Origin: Petrosia ficiformis | Taxonomy: Eukaryota; Porifera; Demospongiae; Haplosclerida; Petrosiidae | Direction: 5' to 3' | Assembly (NCBI GenBank): GCA_947044365.1 | Contig: OX345636.1 | Span: 48,028,896 to 48,092,895 of the forward strand | DNA: 64,000 nucleotides | Shown here: piece by piece, positions 35,340 through 48,347 of the stretch | Numbering within the stretch: position 1 is the stretch's first letter | Layout: every line of letters starts with the position of its first letter | The notes under the pieces: model-generated | Seen by the model: the letters and a program-made list of their open reading frames with translations, nothing else | What the model was told of the DNA's origin: nothing | Database searches by the model: none | Position numbers and translations under genes: made by a program

Positions 35340-35715
35340 TTACAGGACAATATAAAGCTGATCGGAAGATTTGAAGGTTGCTATTACACCAGGTTAGAGT
35401 CATATTATACAATATTCTATTTTGAAAGTGATTGGAGTCACATCCGCCCACTCCCTAGTACCACCTTAACAGTTAAACTTAGCAGTATCATTAATTAAGA
35501 AAGTTAACATATTAAGGTTGTAGTCTTTTCCGTGGGCGGATGCTACTCCAATCAGTTTCTAGTCTTGCAAGCTTCTTGCTGCATACAATCTGGTTCCATT
35601 CTGTATTTTTTGGAAGCCACACCCCCCCGGGGATATGATTATTGGGCCTAAATGTTTTGACTGATAGTTTATTTTCAGAAACAAAGGTAAACACGGCCCA
35701 CTCCACCGACATCTT
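35340..35715 (+). mobile_element. Family E junction: right end, spacer, left end
   Basis: The right end of element E (about 35340-35465, ending CTAGTACCACC) is followed by a 50-base spacer and then by the left end (35516-35715, starting GGTTGTAGTCTTTTCC). TTAA borders both ends (35466 and 35512). The same spacer follows the E copy at 59714-59762. This is a head-to-tail junction, not an intact element. Confidence 0.65.
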
Positions 35716-35799
35716 CCACCATCAGTACTTCTCTCACTGGATGTAATCTTGGGGATCATTAGGTCTGCTGTCTAGTCAGAACACTACGAAAAACAATGT

Positions 35800-36045
35800 G
35801 TTGCCTGATGTGCATCAAGAGAAACCTGTAAAACATATACCATCCATCACTTTCAATCCACCTGATATCTGTAAAAAAACATTTTATTGTTTTTAGAGAG
35901 AACAATAGACTATTTAGTAGAATATACTAGAAAGATGAAGACACAGCATGTTTCTCAAAAAAGACATGCAAACAGAGTTTTTGTCATGTTATCACGGATT
36001 TTACTTGATGCACATCAGTAAACCTGTTAGTTTTTGCAGTGAAGT
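35800..36045. mobile_element. Diverged foldback, relative of 1779-1979
   Basis: Shares CCTGATGTGC, AAGAGAAACCTGTAAA, AAGATGAAGACACAGCATGT and the GTTTTTGCAGTGA end with the element at 1779-1979, in the same order. The pairing of the arms has decayed. Confidence 0.6.
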
Positions 36046-36052
36046 GGCCACG

Positions 36053-36410
36053 CAATAGTAATGCGTTCCACAGGGGACCAGTTCGGACCTACTCCATCAT
36101 GGGATCATCAATATCCCCCAAAAGTTTATCAGTGATATTCATTGAATGAGTAGAGAATAGTTACCAACGGGATTCTCCGGAGCTAAGGTAAGACGTTTTG
36201 CAAAGCACTACGATCTAAATTAACAGAGAGGACAGCATTGAGAGCTATGCCACAAGGATTAAACATTTGAAGAGCCTCTACATTCATGGCATGACAATGA
36301 TTTCATTCAGGTTGTTAGAGAGATGGCTATTCCTATAGAGATCATTGCAGGACAGGGAACAAGCTATACTGACTTTTATTGTTTACTAGGATGCTAAAGT
36401 AGATAGTATT
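36053..36410 (-). pseudogene. Broken copy of the secreted-protein gene
   Basis: Matches exon 1 and the upstream region of the gene at 15308-15842. The blocks GCGTTCCACAGGGGACCAGT, AGCCTCTACATTCATGGCAT and TTTACTAGGATGCTAAAGT occur in the same order and strand. Several small deletions shift the frame and the initiator region is damaged. The promoter-side sequence is conserved, so the duplication included regulatory DNA. Confidence 0.85.
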
Positions 36411-36619
36411 TTAGAACGTTCTAAACAGAAAGTGGACTGCATTGGCCTCTCCAAAATATGCATACGTTCTTCTAGGACTATTTTCAAGCTTTTTATTACT
36501 TCCTTGTGCAACATTATTGTGGGGTAATTATGAAAATCTGTACAGTACAGAGGTAACGTATAGTTCCTATTAGAAATACTCCTCCCTCCTATACATGTGT
36601 ATAAAAAATTTGTAAAAAC

Positions 36620-37163
36620 AAAAATAACTAACTAATAAATTGAAAATAAGAATTTGAAAGAAGTATTTTAATTTCATTGTTGAATTAGTGGGCATGGATA
36701 AGCTGACTGTACCATTAAATGGTGATCTGCTATGTTTATCAATTAATATTTTACAGTAATGCAGGTTAGTAGCATAGACTGCATTACCTGATTGAGCAGC
36801 TGTGTTTCCTTCAAAAAATAGTGATACATGTATGTGTGATTGAGTTGTGTTGAAGTCAAAATGAAACTGAAATGAACATTTTTCATCACTATACATATTA
36901 TTGATAGTGTTAATGGCACCTCCAGACAATTAGTTAGTAAAGATACAAGTTAGTCCTTCATTTGAGTTCATTAGACTACCAGCAACTAAATTAATAACTG
37001 AGCCACTGATAGCCTTGTAAGTTGAGACTGTACTGAAATACCTCATTACTGAACCATGTAATGCAACATTTTTGATATATATTGGAACTGAGCCAGAATT
37101 AAGCACAGCAATATACACAGCCTCAAGACAGTTGCACATATACGAAAGCCAGAATGTGAACAA
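36620..37163 (-). pseudogene. Beta-helix ectodomain fragment of the membrane-protein family
   Basis: Reads VYIAVLNSGSVPIYIKNVAL, then NEGLTCIFTN, an in-frame stop (about 36930) and LSGGAINTINNM, followed by FEGNTAAQSGNAVYATNLHY. The GGAI and NTA-x-x-x-GNA motifs are those of the beta-helix repeats in the large paralogues. No membrane part follows; the frame ends in unrelated sequence. Confidence 0.65.
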
Positions 37164-37439
37164 GATAATTGCTGACAGTCAGCAATAATCTACTTCATGA
37201 ACTTCTTCAAGTATGAATCTCCAATAACTGTGATAGATGTAATTGTGTTCAAATGCATGTTTTTATTTGTAGGTATTGTGCTGTCGAGATTGATGTTTTA
37301 ACCAGAAAAATATTAGGTCTAATTAATAATTAAATCCAGATTTTGACCCTTTTTTGTCAAGAAGGCATTTCTTTAACCCAAAATTAATACCCCAATAAAA
37401 TTTAACCCGAAAAATACTAGGCCTAATATATGTTAAAGG

Positions 37440-37560
37440 ATCTTATAAAACGTTAATATATATTTCAGCTAGCTTTTAGTTCCAGTTTCTCCATAATATA
37501 CAAGCACTCAAGCAGATTTTCTCTTTCTTTCTGCTGTCTCGAGTGTACATTCTTGCCAGA
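37440..37560 (+). repeat. Family A fragment
   Basis: Contains AGCTTTTAGTTCCAGTTTCT and CTCTTTCTTTCTGCTG in the family A order. Confidence 0.45.
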
Positions 37561-37632
37561 TGGTGTGATCAAAAGTATGCTAGACAGCCATGTGAATAAT
37601 GTTAAATTATAGTAAATACCACATGCAATATG

Positions 37633-39680
37633 CTAAAACAATTTTTTTGAAGGCTGATCAAGTTTATATAGATTCTGTGAGCTCATTAGTTCAATCAATT
37701 CAGGTGGTGGGCAAAATTTCGAACAATATTCTGTAGGAGATAAGTCTTTCACACCCACCTTTGCCAATAAAAGAGCAGTGACTGTATCTGTATTTAGACA
37801 ATTTTGTGATTTGCTCTTGATGAGTGCAACAGCTAAGAATAGCCTTTCAACATCTGCACTACAATGTGGTAGTGCAAGAAGACATTTCATGAACTTGCGC
37901 ATACTGTTCCAAACAAAGGTACTTCATTACTATCAGTTATATGAACTGGCATGTCTCTATAATCAAAAGGTATATTGGTGAATCTAAGCTTTCTTCATTC
38001 ATCGTCTAGTACTTGTACAGATGAGACGAACTTAGGAAAACGCATAGCAAGTCGACACAGAGAGGGAAATTCATCAAATGAGTTAGGATCAAGTACTCTA
38101 AAACTACTAATGATGCTATCATTAATTGGAAAATGTTTTCGTATTTCTAGTGCTCCAGTGACCAAAACATCACAGCATTTCCTCAGAAATGATGCACAAG
38201 CTCTTTTTTTGGCTACTATTGCTGGCTGTAGTTACTGTGACACAATATTGACACCAAGATAGAGTAAAATGGTAACATGAAGCCAGTGTCTTTTGGATTA
38301 ATCTGTTCTAATGCTGTATTTTTATGTAACTAGATCTTATGTAACAGCTCAGAAGATCACGATACAAAGCTGAATCTGGCTATGCAATAGATGAAGATTG
38401 GGAGATTTACTTTGAATAAATGATTGAAATGCAGAAACTTGGGAAGGACCTAGTTGAGAAAATAGAAAAACAGCTTGATTTTTCATAAATTTTCCCAGCT
38501 TGTTTCATCACTTTCAAGCTTGAAGAATTCAGTAAGCACTTGCCATTGTTCATCAAAACAGAAGTAAACAAAAGCTTGTGTAATGGTGTGGTGAAATTGT
38601 TATAACTCAAATATGGGGTTCAGCACTGTAACTGAAGTACAAAAAGACCTCCCTGACAAACCCATCTGTTTCATTTGGTAAGGTAGCACATGCATACAAA
38701 GCAGCCAAATGGGCAGAATAGCAAGTACAACGATCACAAATATCAATGGATTAGCACTGCTGTTACGGCCCATCATAGTGTTTGCCCCATCTGCTGTATA
38801 TCCAATTATATTGGTAAAGGGAACATTAAATTGTTAAAAATGGTTGGTAAGACTCTGAAAGAGTCTCTACACTAGCTTGGGTGCACTTCAATCAGCCAAA
38901 CAATCTATTTTCACTTTTACCAGTTTCATCATTATAATAATGAGTGGTAATATACATTTCCTTTATTGCTGCTACATCTGTTGTTTCAGTGATGATGACA
39001 GAATTTCGTAGGGTTTTAGCAAGAGTAGTATGTTCCGAAAGCATGCTTGGTTGTGCATGTAGCTTTTGTTCTTTTACATTGGATAGATGCGGCTATCTGT
39101 GAATCAGGCAAATTGATGTGATGATATCGTTAAAGTGGTTCATCAACAGAAAAGGAAAGTTGTGCTTAGCTATGTAAGCTACTAATTTAATTTCGGCTTC
39201 CTTCACCTTTTTTGCCAGGTAAGTAGACTCAGAGATTATAGTTGGTATTACTTACTCTATTGTTTGAATCGATGGACCCTTTAAGGCTTTCATTTTTGTA
39301 ATGTGCAGACTGGATTTACCAGGATCCTTAAGAACAGAGGGTTTTGACTGCAGATCTTTACAACACACTTTACAGATAACTTTATCTCAGTTACCTTGAA
39401 GCCAACCTTGGAAACAAGACTTTTTCTCCCAGTTTTGTTCGATATTTTGGGTGTATCGTTTACTTTTTACTTGACATTTACTCTTTTTGGCAGAGCCTGA
39501 GACCTACATTACAAACAATCATAATTTATTACTGAGCGGGAATAAAGATAGATGCAAACATACTTTTAGCTTCTTAGATGCTGGCTCCAACATTCTAGTT
39601 ATTTCTTCAGTGCTTGAGTCAGAAGACTTATAGCTGAAACAGCCACTTTTGTCCTCTATGTTTACAGAATTGCAGATGGA
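37633..39680 (-). pseudogene. hAT transposase pseudogene
   Basis: Read from high to low coordinates, recognisable pieces are a zinc-finger-like WLQGN segment with VCCKDLQSKPS, KEAEIKLVAYIAKHNFPFL, ETTDVAAIKEMYITTHYYND, IIGYTADGANTMMGRNS, DEFPSLCRLAMRFPKFVSS and finally the C-terminal dimerisation region (CLLALPHCSADVERLF, KSKSQNCLNTDTVTALLLAK). The order is that of a full hAT transposase. Many frameshifts and stops separate the pieces. I found no terminal inverted repeats. Confidence 0.8.
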
Positions 39681-39835
39681 TTGACTACAGAGTTGCTGAG
39701 TAACTAACTAACTATGCTATGTAGTCATGCATGTTTAGTTTGCAGCTGAATTCTGTATTAACATCATACTGATCACAGTTACAGCATCACTACAGACACT
39801 GCACTACTGCATTGCAGCATGATAACGAGCGCCGT

Positions 39836-40714
39836 CGGGACGGGACCCTCGCCTACGTGGCAAGGTAATACAAACTATAATTTCGAAATATAATATGCCA
39901 AAAGATTATAATTATCATTGCTCGTTTGTATGGTCATATAATAATGAGAATGTTTACTTCAGATTGTTTAGTTTGTGTATAAAACATATTAAGTTATAAA
40001 ACCGTACTGGCATGTTAGTTTTTATAATAATATTATAATAGATATAGATATATATATATAATATATATATATATATATAATATATATATATATATATAAA
40101 TTATATAAACTAACATGTCACTACTTATTACTTAGTATGATTATACTAGTCTCTTCCTTGTCTATACTATAAGTCTTACATTTTAGTCTCTGTATTATCT
40201 GAAAGAAGAAAGAAAGATCCTCAATTCGTCTTGTGAAATATTCCACAAAGACAGCATAGACAGGTCCTCAAAACTGCTGACGTTCGAGTAACGTGCACAG
40301 CACATGACTTGAAATTGAAATAGGCGGAGTTTGAAAGTAATGGAGAATGCTTGGAGCCAGTACTCGATGTTGTAGCAACCACTACCCAAATTTTGTTTGC
40401 TTTTATGTAGTGCTTTGCTAGCGATAGTCATGATACAGGAGTAGTTATGTTTTGATGTGTCCAGATGCCTCCACGAGTCTTCTCAAGTCTGGAAACAGTA
40501 ATCGTGAGTTATAAACATTGTGATAACTTTATAACCGAAAGATTTAAGAAGAATTCCTACGTTATATTTTTTCCTTGTATAATTTGAAGTCTACCAGTAC
40601 CTCTTTTGAAATGTCAATGTTTTTATTTTTCCAGAAAAATTGCTAACACACAGACACACAGACACACAGACAAAACGATTACCGTACCCTTCCGCCTACG
40701 CTACGCGGCGAGGG
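39836..40714. mobile_element. Family D element, copy 1
   Basis: An 879-base element with GC-rich ends: CGAGCGCCGTCGGGACGGGA at the left and CCTACGCTACGCGGCGAGGG at the right. CCCTCGCC occurs near both termini in opposite orientation. Both copies (see 42245-43071) are bordered by TAA on each side, which would fit a 3-base Harbinger-type target. There is a TA microsatellite inside (about 40045-40105). No coding region is credible. Confidence 0.65.
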
Positions 40715-41181
40715 TAATAATAATCAATGGTATATACAGACATATTTTAGACACGATGCAGTTCCAAATGCTGTGCCAAGAAAGTGGTAGGTGGGTGCAT
40801 AAGGTGGAGATGCACCACCTTTTCGATTTCTGCTTTGATGATTATTACAAGTTACACCCACAATTAATGAAATTTGCAATGTTACTGAACATGTGGTTTA
40901 CTTATTATAATGGCTAAGCATCAAGCTAGCACTAGGAATAGTTGCTCCTCCCAAAAAAATCAGCTCCAGAGGCAGATACTTCAAATGAAATGTTAGCAGA
41001 CACATCCTTCTCTTCTCAACCAACATCTTTGAATGAACTCCATTCTCCATATGACATCATTTTGCTCACAGCTTTAAAATGTTATTGAAAGGTATAAAAA
41101 ATAGTGAGAAATTGAATAAAAATACTACTGAAAATATTATGTACCTTACCAGTCACCTTCTGTGCTTGTAAACAAAGTATT

Positions 41182-41361
41182 ACCACACTCAGACGAGTAA
41201 AAACGTATCTCAGGTCAACAATGGGTCAAGAGAGGCTAAAAGAGTTGCTTCTTATGAATGTTCACTATGCGATGACTGTAGACATTTCAAGAGTAGTTGA
41301 CTCTTTTGCCAGAAAACATTCTCGTAGGATAGTGTTGACAAACATTTTTAGACTAGTCTAA
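41182..41361 (+). pseudogene. C-terminal fragment of a second hAT transposase
   Basis: Reads TLRRVKTYLRSTMGQERLKE, then LLLMNVHYAMTVDISRVVD and FARKHSRRI before a stop. This matches the K-x-YLRSTM-x-Q-x-RL ... L-x-NIH-x-x ... F-x-x-K hAT dimerisation pattern of the THAP/TTF type. It is a different subfamily, and the opposite strand, from the pseudogene at 37.6-39.7 kb. Confidence 0.65.
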
Positions 41362-42244
41362 AGTTCAATAATTAAAACTCTGTAACGGTATGGGCATGTG
41401 CTTGTGCAATGAGAGGAATTGCATCCCTCTCTGCATCAGTAATGTCTCCACTGGCTCCTTCACTAAAAATTCTCGATGTACTAACTCTATATACTCTCTA
41501 CCGTGAGAATCAGCTTCATCTATTGAAACTTCAGCTGTCTCCCTAATGTTACTTAAGTCAATGACAATGATTCCCAGAGACTGATAAACCCAAAAATTGG
41601 ACATGCCAGAGTTTTGAACAACGTGAGTTGAGCTCTGTACCATCGAAATGAAAATTGTCTAAATTCAGTACCCAAATGAAAATTGTATACCATCTAAATG
41701 AAAATTTTATTGCAATTTTATATGCTATGCATATAAAAGTGTACGTTGCCAAAAACACTTTAGTACCCAAATGAAAATTGTATAGCTACCATACAAATGA
41801 AGTTGTGAGAAAAAGAATAACAATGCATAATTTTGACACTGATCTACCCCATAGTAATGTGATGATCACACTGCGCAAGTGCTAGCATAAAGGATTACCA
41901 CACCCCTAATCAAATTAATCATTTAAAAAATGAGCTTGCAACATTTCTACACCAATTTGCTTATAACTCTTAATTCGTACCTGGTGCTAAAAATGTGCTA
42001 AATGTAGCACTAATTGTGCCAATCTGGCAACACTGGCACGTTCTATTATGTACCACACCCATTAAGTGACTGAGCCCCCTCAGGGAATAACAGAACTTCC
42101 TTAACTACGCGTAGTCGCATAAGTAATATTAGCTCGAACGCGTGGGAAAGCAGAATGGCCTCTATGGGCCATAATAAAACTGTTAATTTATTGGCTAGTC
42201 AGTTGTAAGGAATAGTGAAGATTGCAAGTTAATTGCTCATGTAA

Positions 42245-43071
42245 CGAGCGCCGTCGGGACGGGACCCTCGCCTATGTGGCAAAGTGATACAAAGCACTAC
42301 TCTAAATATAATAAAGTTTGTGTATGAAACAAACAATACTTTTGTTACATATAAATTTGAAAAACATTTATGGGCATCAAAACTGTTATAACTTTATATC
42401 CTAAAAGACAAAATAAGAATATCAATGAAAGAAATGTATATATGTATAGTTTGTATAATTATCTATCTTACATATTATTCTCTGTTTTCCTTTGAAAAAG
42501 TTCTCAAGTCTACCTCTAAAGTCTCCAATGTGTGAAAACGTAGTGAAAAATGAATAATTTTAATATATATCTTACATCTTATTCTCTGAAGTCTCCAACG
42601 TGTCTCAACGTGTGAAAACGAATCACTCTATTACGCGTTTAGCATTCACGTGCACAAGACCATGCTTGTAGGTGGAGCTAAGTAGCTTGCATCAATGGTG
42701 GTGTAGTATAGTAGTGGACTAGTAGCAACCATTACCTCGATTGTTTTTGGTTTGAAGTGTTTCTTGGCTAGCGACAGGCCATGAAACAGGATAACTTGTG
42801 TTTTTGTGTCCATATATACTCTAGTTATTGCCCTCGTTCATCTTAAAGTCGTGAAACGGTAACTGTGAGTTATAAAAATTGTCATAACTTTAGAACCAAA
42901 AGGTTTTAGAAGATTTCCTACGTTAATTTTTTTCCTTGTATAATTTGAAGTCTACCAGTACCCCGTTTGAAATGTCAATGTTTATATTTTTCCTGAAAAA
43001 TTGCTAACACACAGACAGACACACAGACAAAACGATTATCGTACCCTTCCGCCTACGCTACGCGGCGAGGG
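42245..43071. mobile_element. Family D element, copy 2
   Basis: An 827-base relative of 39836-40714 with the same ends and TAA on both sides (42242-42244 and 43072-43074). Comparison with 28.93 kb shows that it is an insertion into the duplicated segment, so it post-dates the duplication or was lost cleanly from copy 1. Confidence 0.75.
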
Positions 43072-43536
43072 TAATTATAATCCAGTAATTGAAATTTAAA
43101 TATCCATAATAGATGTACAAAGAAGCAGAATAAATATTTTAATTAATCATCAAACCTTTTTTGTGTACCTAATATGAGATTTAAGACATGATAATTGATT
43201 ATAATTGGTACAAGTATGTTATCCTGGACTAATAATAACATCAATGACCAACTAAATTATAATTTCCCTGTACTAGCCATTACATTTGTTATCAACCAAT
43301 AAAATTAACAAATCAATAATTTTTAGTGTGCAGCAGTTTTTTTATAGCTAAATTTCTCAATCATGCATGCACATGTTACTTTACTCAAAAAAGGTAAAAT
43401 AAAACATAACAAAAGAATCATAGTTGACATTACATAAACACTCCATTTAGCATAATTATTTCAATCACCAAAAACAAACTATAATATTATACTAACAAAA
43501 CCATACACATGTGTAAGATAATTTCTGAATCTTGTA

Positions 43537-46500
43537 TTACTTATTTGTGCTCTGTAGTATGTAACCATCATCATTGTCATCATCTAGTAGCAATTCTTTC
43601 CTCACCAGTTCAAACGAAAAATAGTTTTCAGAAACTTCCCTTATGTCCCTATCATCTGAACTTAGTGCTTCCATATTTAGTTCTTGAGTATGTCTTTGTC
43701 CAACGAGTTTAATCCTTACTCTATCTTCAATGTGTTTTACACACTCTCTTTTTTGAAGTTGAATAGCAAGGTGGAATAATAAAATGGCAATGAATGCTAC
43801 AAAGGCTATTGATACACTAACTATAGTTGCTGTGTATGTATAGTTACCTGCTGCAAAAGTAGACATAATAACAAGAAGTAAGAAAAAGATTGATTCAGCA
43901 CAATTTGCGTACCATTTCTTGTAGACTCCACCAAGAGTGATGGACACCAAGAATAAGAAAGTAACAGATGATATAATAGCTGATAAAATAGTTGTTTTTT
44001 AAGTACTCAAAATAATAACTGATAATATCAGCAATCTTGTGAGCAAGACTAGTCCAGTCCAAAACCGGCACTTATCCTTATATGGGCCACCATAAGCATC
44101 AAAAAATGGTTTCAATTTTATCCAAAAATGACAACATCGCAACTTATTTACGTGCCTTTCTATGATTTGCAAAAATAGAAGAACGAATGTGAAAGGAAGT
44201 ATTAATACAATTAGTACAAAAAGGGCGAAAATGACGAGGATAATGTGCTTAAGAGAGAAATAGTCTACATTTGGATCAACAAACCAGACTGTATTAGAAT
44301 ACGATTCACCACAGTCAATCTGCAAAGAACGCAAGGCAAGAGTAACAGCTCGAAATAACTTAATGTAGGACAGCAGCACTAAAGTAGCTAAAACAGGTAC
44401 TGCATTGTTCTGAATGACCTTGTAAAATTTGGTGTATTTTGCAAGAATAATCATGACTGCTATTATTAACCAGATGTAAAACGGAAAAGCAAACTGAAGC
44501 CAAACTTTGACATAACTATCCATTCCTTTATAAAAGCATGTTTGTATACCAAGGTCAAGATTTAGCCATGATATAAACTGACTGATAAATATTATTGGAC
44601 CATTTGGAAAGTAAACAGCTTCATTTAATTTGACAATGTTAGCAAAAAATATGAGGCCATTTATAGTTCCGATAGACACTGTTAAGTTTAATAAGATAAG
44701 CAGAGCTACCAAAGCAATCCCAGCAATACTAAATGGTATAAAGAGAGAAATATAGTCATTGGTACACTCACCACATTGATTAGAACCTAACAGTAAACTG
44801 AGACCCTTGGCACATTCTCCACACAGTAGACCAGACCTGTTGAAAGCACACTGTTCATCCGGTTCTGTTATATCAAATGTCACTTCAGACGATGTACAGT
44901 AGTCAAATGGACAGCTTTTCTGTGCTATAATGCAAGTTTGGTTCGAATTATATCCCATCCAAACTCCACCTTGTGTCGATATCAATTGATTCTCTAAATC
45001 ACATAATGTATCTGTAGATATGTTGGTTAGTTCGTGACTGCAAATGCATTTTCCGTTATCTGAAAGCATAAACCCAGGTGGACAATCTAGAATATCAATT
45101 TCAATATTAATGTTGGATTGCGTAACATCAGTAGAGAGATATATAGTAGTGCTATTATAATCACCAATGGATGTATCAATACTAACTATATAATTGTAAT
45201 TACTACAAGCAGGTTGCCAAGACTTGAGAACTTCACTGATTTGATGTTCTCCAGCAATCTCAACTGCTTTCAGTGTACCCATAGCAGCACCATTTCTTTG
45301 GCCAACTGTTATTAGTGGTATGCTTATTGTTTCACCAGGATAAATTGTTATTGCCTTAATAGATACATCACAATTAGGTCGATTTTGGATGTCACAGAAA
45401 CAAATTTTATTTGCATATGAAGAAATGCGGGTGATATCCTCGAAGTATGTTTCGTAGTGGAAAAATGCATCAAATATCTCTGTACTATTTCTAAATACAA
45501 ACCTAACCAAAGTACTGGCTAGCAATGAACACTGATCTATGCCACCCCCATACAATAACGAGCCAGCTTCTTTAGCTGTGTTGTTCAGGAAGTAAAGTCC
45601 ACTATAGTCATTAGTAATGGTATAACTAAGAGGATCAGGAATGATCACTTGAAAGAAACAAACTAATGTTGTTCCTCCTTCAACATTTATAGCACCTCCT
45701 GTTTGTGATGCATGATTGTCGATGAAATAAATTGTTGTGGGCAACTGAAGAATGATATATGAATTGCCTATTAGATACATTCCACCTCCTCGCACTCCTG
45801 AATTATTTCGAAACATGTTATTGATATCAGAGAATGCAATACTTGATTGTATTGCTAGTAAACCTAACCCTTCGTTGTGTTCCACTTTTATTCCACTAAA
45901 AGTTGCATTATATGCTTGAAAAAAAGTAATGGCTGAAAATGATTGATATTCTTCGTTTGAAACACCAGAAGATGCAGTGACATTTTTAAAGTGTATTGAA
46001 ACCGGTGCAGTCATTCCTATTGTATGACTGAAAAATGATATATGTAGTGTGAAATTACCACTATTTTTTAAGAAATGTGCATTTTCTATTTGAACAAATT
46101 GATTTATCTCACTATCTGCTGATAAAATATCGATATCTAGCCCACCTGTAATAGTCCCAAAGTTAGAATAAAAAATGCTATTATTCACTGTAATGGGGTC
46201 TTTTACTTGCAGCTGTATACCACAATCTCGTAATTTTGTAAATCTGTATAGGCCATTTATTATGTACAACCCTCCTGCAGGACTTATCAAATCAGATTTC
46301 AATGTGCTGTATCTGTTTCCATAGCTGCTGACCATGTTATTGATAACAAGAGCATATTTTGCCAGTGTATAAGCTAGTAAAGCCATGTTTCCTCCTTGTA
46401 AACCTGCAAAACCAGTATTACCAAAAGCGCTGATATTATTTAAAACAATAACTGCAGCATACATTTCTGTTTGATCTAATAAAATCAGTAAACCACCACT

Positions 46501-47298
46501 ACCAAAATTACGATCTGTATTAAGTCCAAAGGAAAAATTAACATTATACATATAACAATACGTTATATTAGCATAACAACCTAAGGTATTAGTGTAGAAT
46601 ATACCTATATTTCCTCCCAGGCAGGAAAAGTTGTAACATGCTTCATTACCATTTTGTGAGAATGAAGAATGACTGATTGTTAAGTTATGAGAATTGATTG
46701 TAGCAAAACCATATCCAGAGCCATTTTGAATTGATAGTTGATAAATATTCAGTTCAAATACCTCAAGTACAGCTAATGTTATATTGCTGTAATACAAAAG
46801 CGATGATACTAGGCTTTTTTCATTTAGTAAGAAATGTCGGTACCATGTTAAATATAATTCGTCTGGAAGCATTCTCCCACAATTCGTAATAGTCAATGAG
46901 GAAATAATAATGGAAGTAGACAACATAAATACAATATTTGAAGTGGGAGACTCACACTGTAAAATAGCTGTTGATTGTGTAACTGTTTCGTGGAATCCAA
47001 GTGTCTGTCTACCTAACCCAAGAAATGTAAAATTATTTACTGAAGTAATCAGTAATGTTTGTTCAGGCTGAATTAAATGTGTTCCCTCTAGGAAATAGAA
47101 GATCGTATCAGAAACAAAATATCTTATTTGGTTGTTGATGTAGTAATCAATAGTTTCACAACTTCTGTTTACAGGGCAGTTAAAACCATCATCAGTAACA
47201 ACATAGAGCTCATTTGCAGAGACATTGGATTGACTGAGAAAAATCAGCTGAACTATAAGGAAAACAGCAGTACAGCTGTAGCTCACAAACTTCCACAT
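43537..47298 (-). pseudogene. Beta-helix, Cys-rich, multi-span membrane protein, paralogue 2 (nonsense codon)
   Basis: Intronless frame of 1,254 codons with the same layout as paralogue 1: signal peptide (MWKFVSYSCTAVFLIVQLIF), Asn-rich beta-helix ectodomain, Cys-rich block (CPPGFMLS, CGECAKG, CGECTND) and hydrophobic spans. One in-frame TAA (43999-44001) replaces the His codon found in paralogue 1 (ILNTHKTT against ILST-stop-KTT). It cuts off the last two or three spans and the tail. Downstream, the frame stays open to the natural end (LDDDNDDGYILQS), so the stop is recent, a polymorphism or a sequence error. The N-terminal frame is intact here, the reverse of paralogue 1. Confidence 0.8.
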
Positions 47299-47399
47299 GA
47301 TGATAGTGGTACAAACTAGCTGAATGAGCTAAACAGGATGTGTAATGCACCTGATGTTTACTATGAACTACATACACTCTTTCAATTTGTTATTTAAAC

Positions 47400-48252
47400 A
47401 TTCTGAATGACTATATTACGCATACTAAACAAATTAACTAAAAATAAAAGCTTTAATTGGATCTACAAACACCATTCCCAAATGAATATAGTCTGAATGA
47501 CTAATAATTGACTGAAAGAAAAACTTTAATTGGATTAATTACATACATACAATATGACTATAATTATTATGAATGCTAAAGCAATTGACTAAAAAGAAAA
47601 ACTTTAATTGGATTTACAAACATTCCGAAATGAATATATATATATATATAATATATATATATATATAATTATATATATATATATATATATGTAATATATA
47701 TACCATGGCTTCGAGGGATATATGGCGATTATAAGAACTGAGCACCGAGATATTGGCCTGAGGCGAAGCCGAGGGCCAATATCGAGGTGTGAGGGTCTTA
47801 TATTCGTCATATATACCGAGGAGTCATGGTATATATAATATATTCTATAGCTAACAGAAACATCAAAGAAGAACAGGACAATGGACACGAGTAGCAGGCT
47901 AACACAACTTACACTTTCGGCGATATGGGCCAATCAAACGAATAGTTCCTGGGAGAAACGCCCATCTATTGGTTCTTTTTTTCTTTTTTTAAGAGACAAA
48001 GAGAGCTTCTTTTGTGTGTTCACTTGTCGAACACGCTTCATAGCCTTTAGACTTTCGGTGACTGCGCATGTGCAAAACCATGACGTCATACCAGGGATGG
48101 TATATGGCATATATCCCTGCTGTACTCGTGAACAAACTTTGATGTGGTTGTATAACTTTCCTGCGGTTGTATAACTGCCCTGTGGTCGGGGATATATGCC
48201 ATATATACGCCCTGTCGGCTCTTTGATGTTTCTGTTAACTATGGTATAATAA

Positions 48253-48347
<95 letters not shown>

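Noticed and set aside
41365..41643. A 92-codon minus-strand frame next to the hAT fragment
   Set aside because: I see no family motif; it starts in a local tandem repeat (ACCCAAATGAAAATTGTAT) and may be part of an unidentified element.
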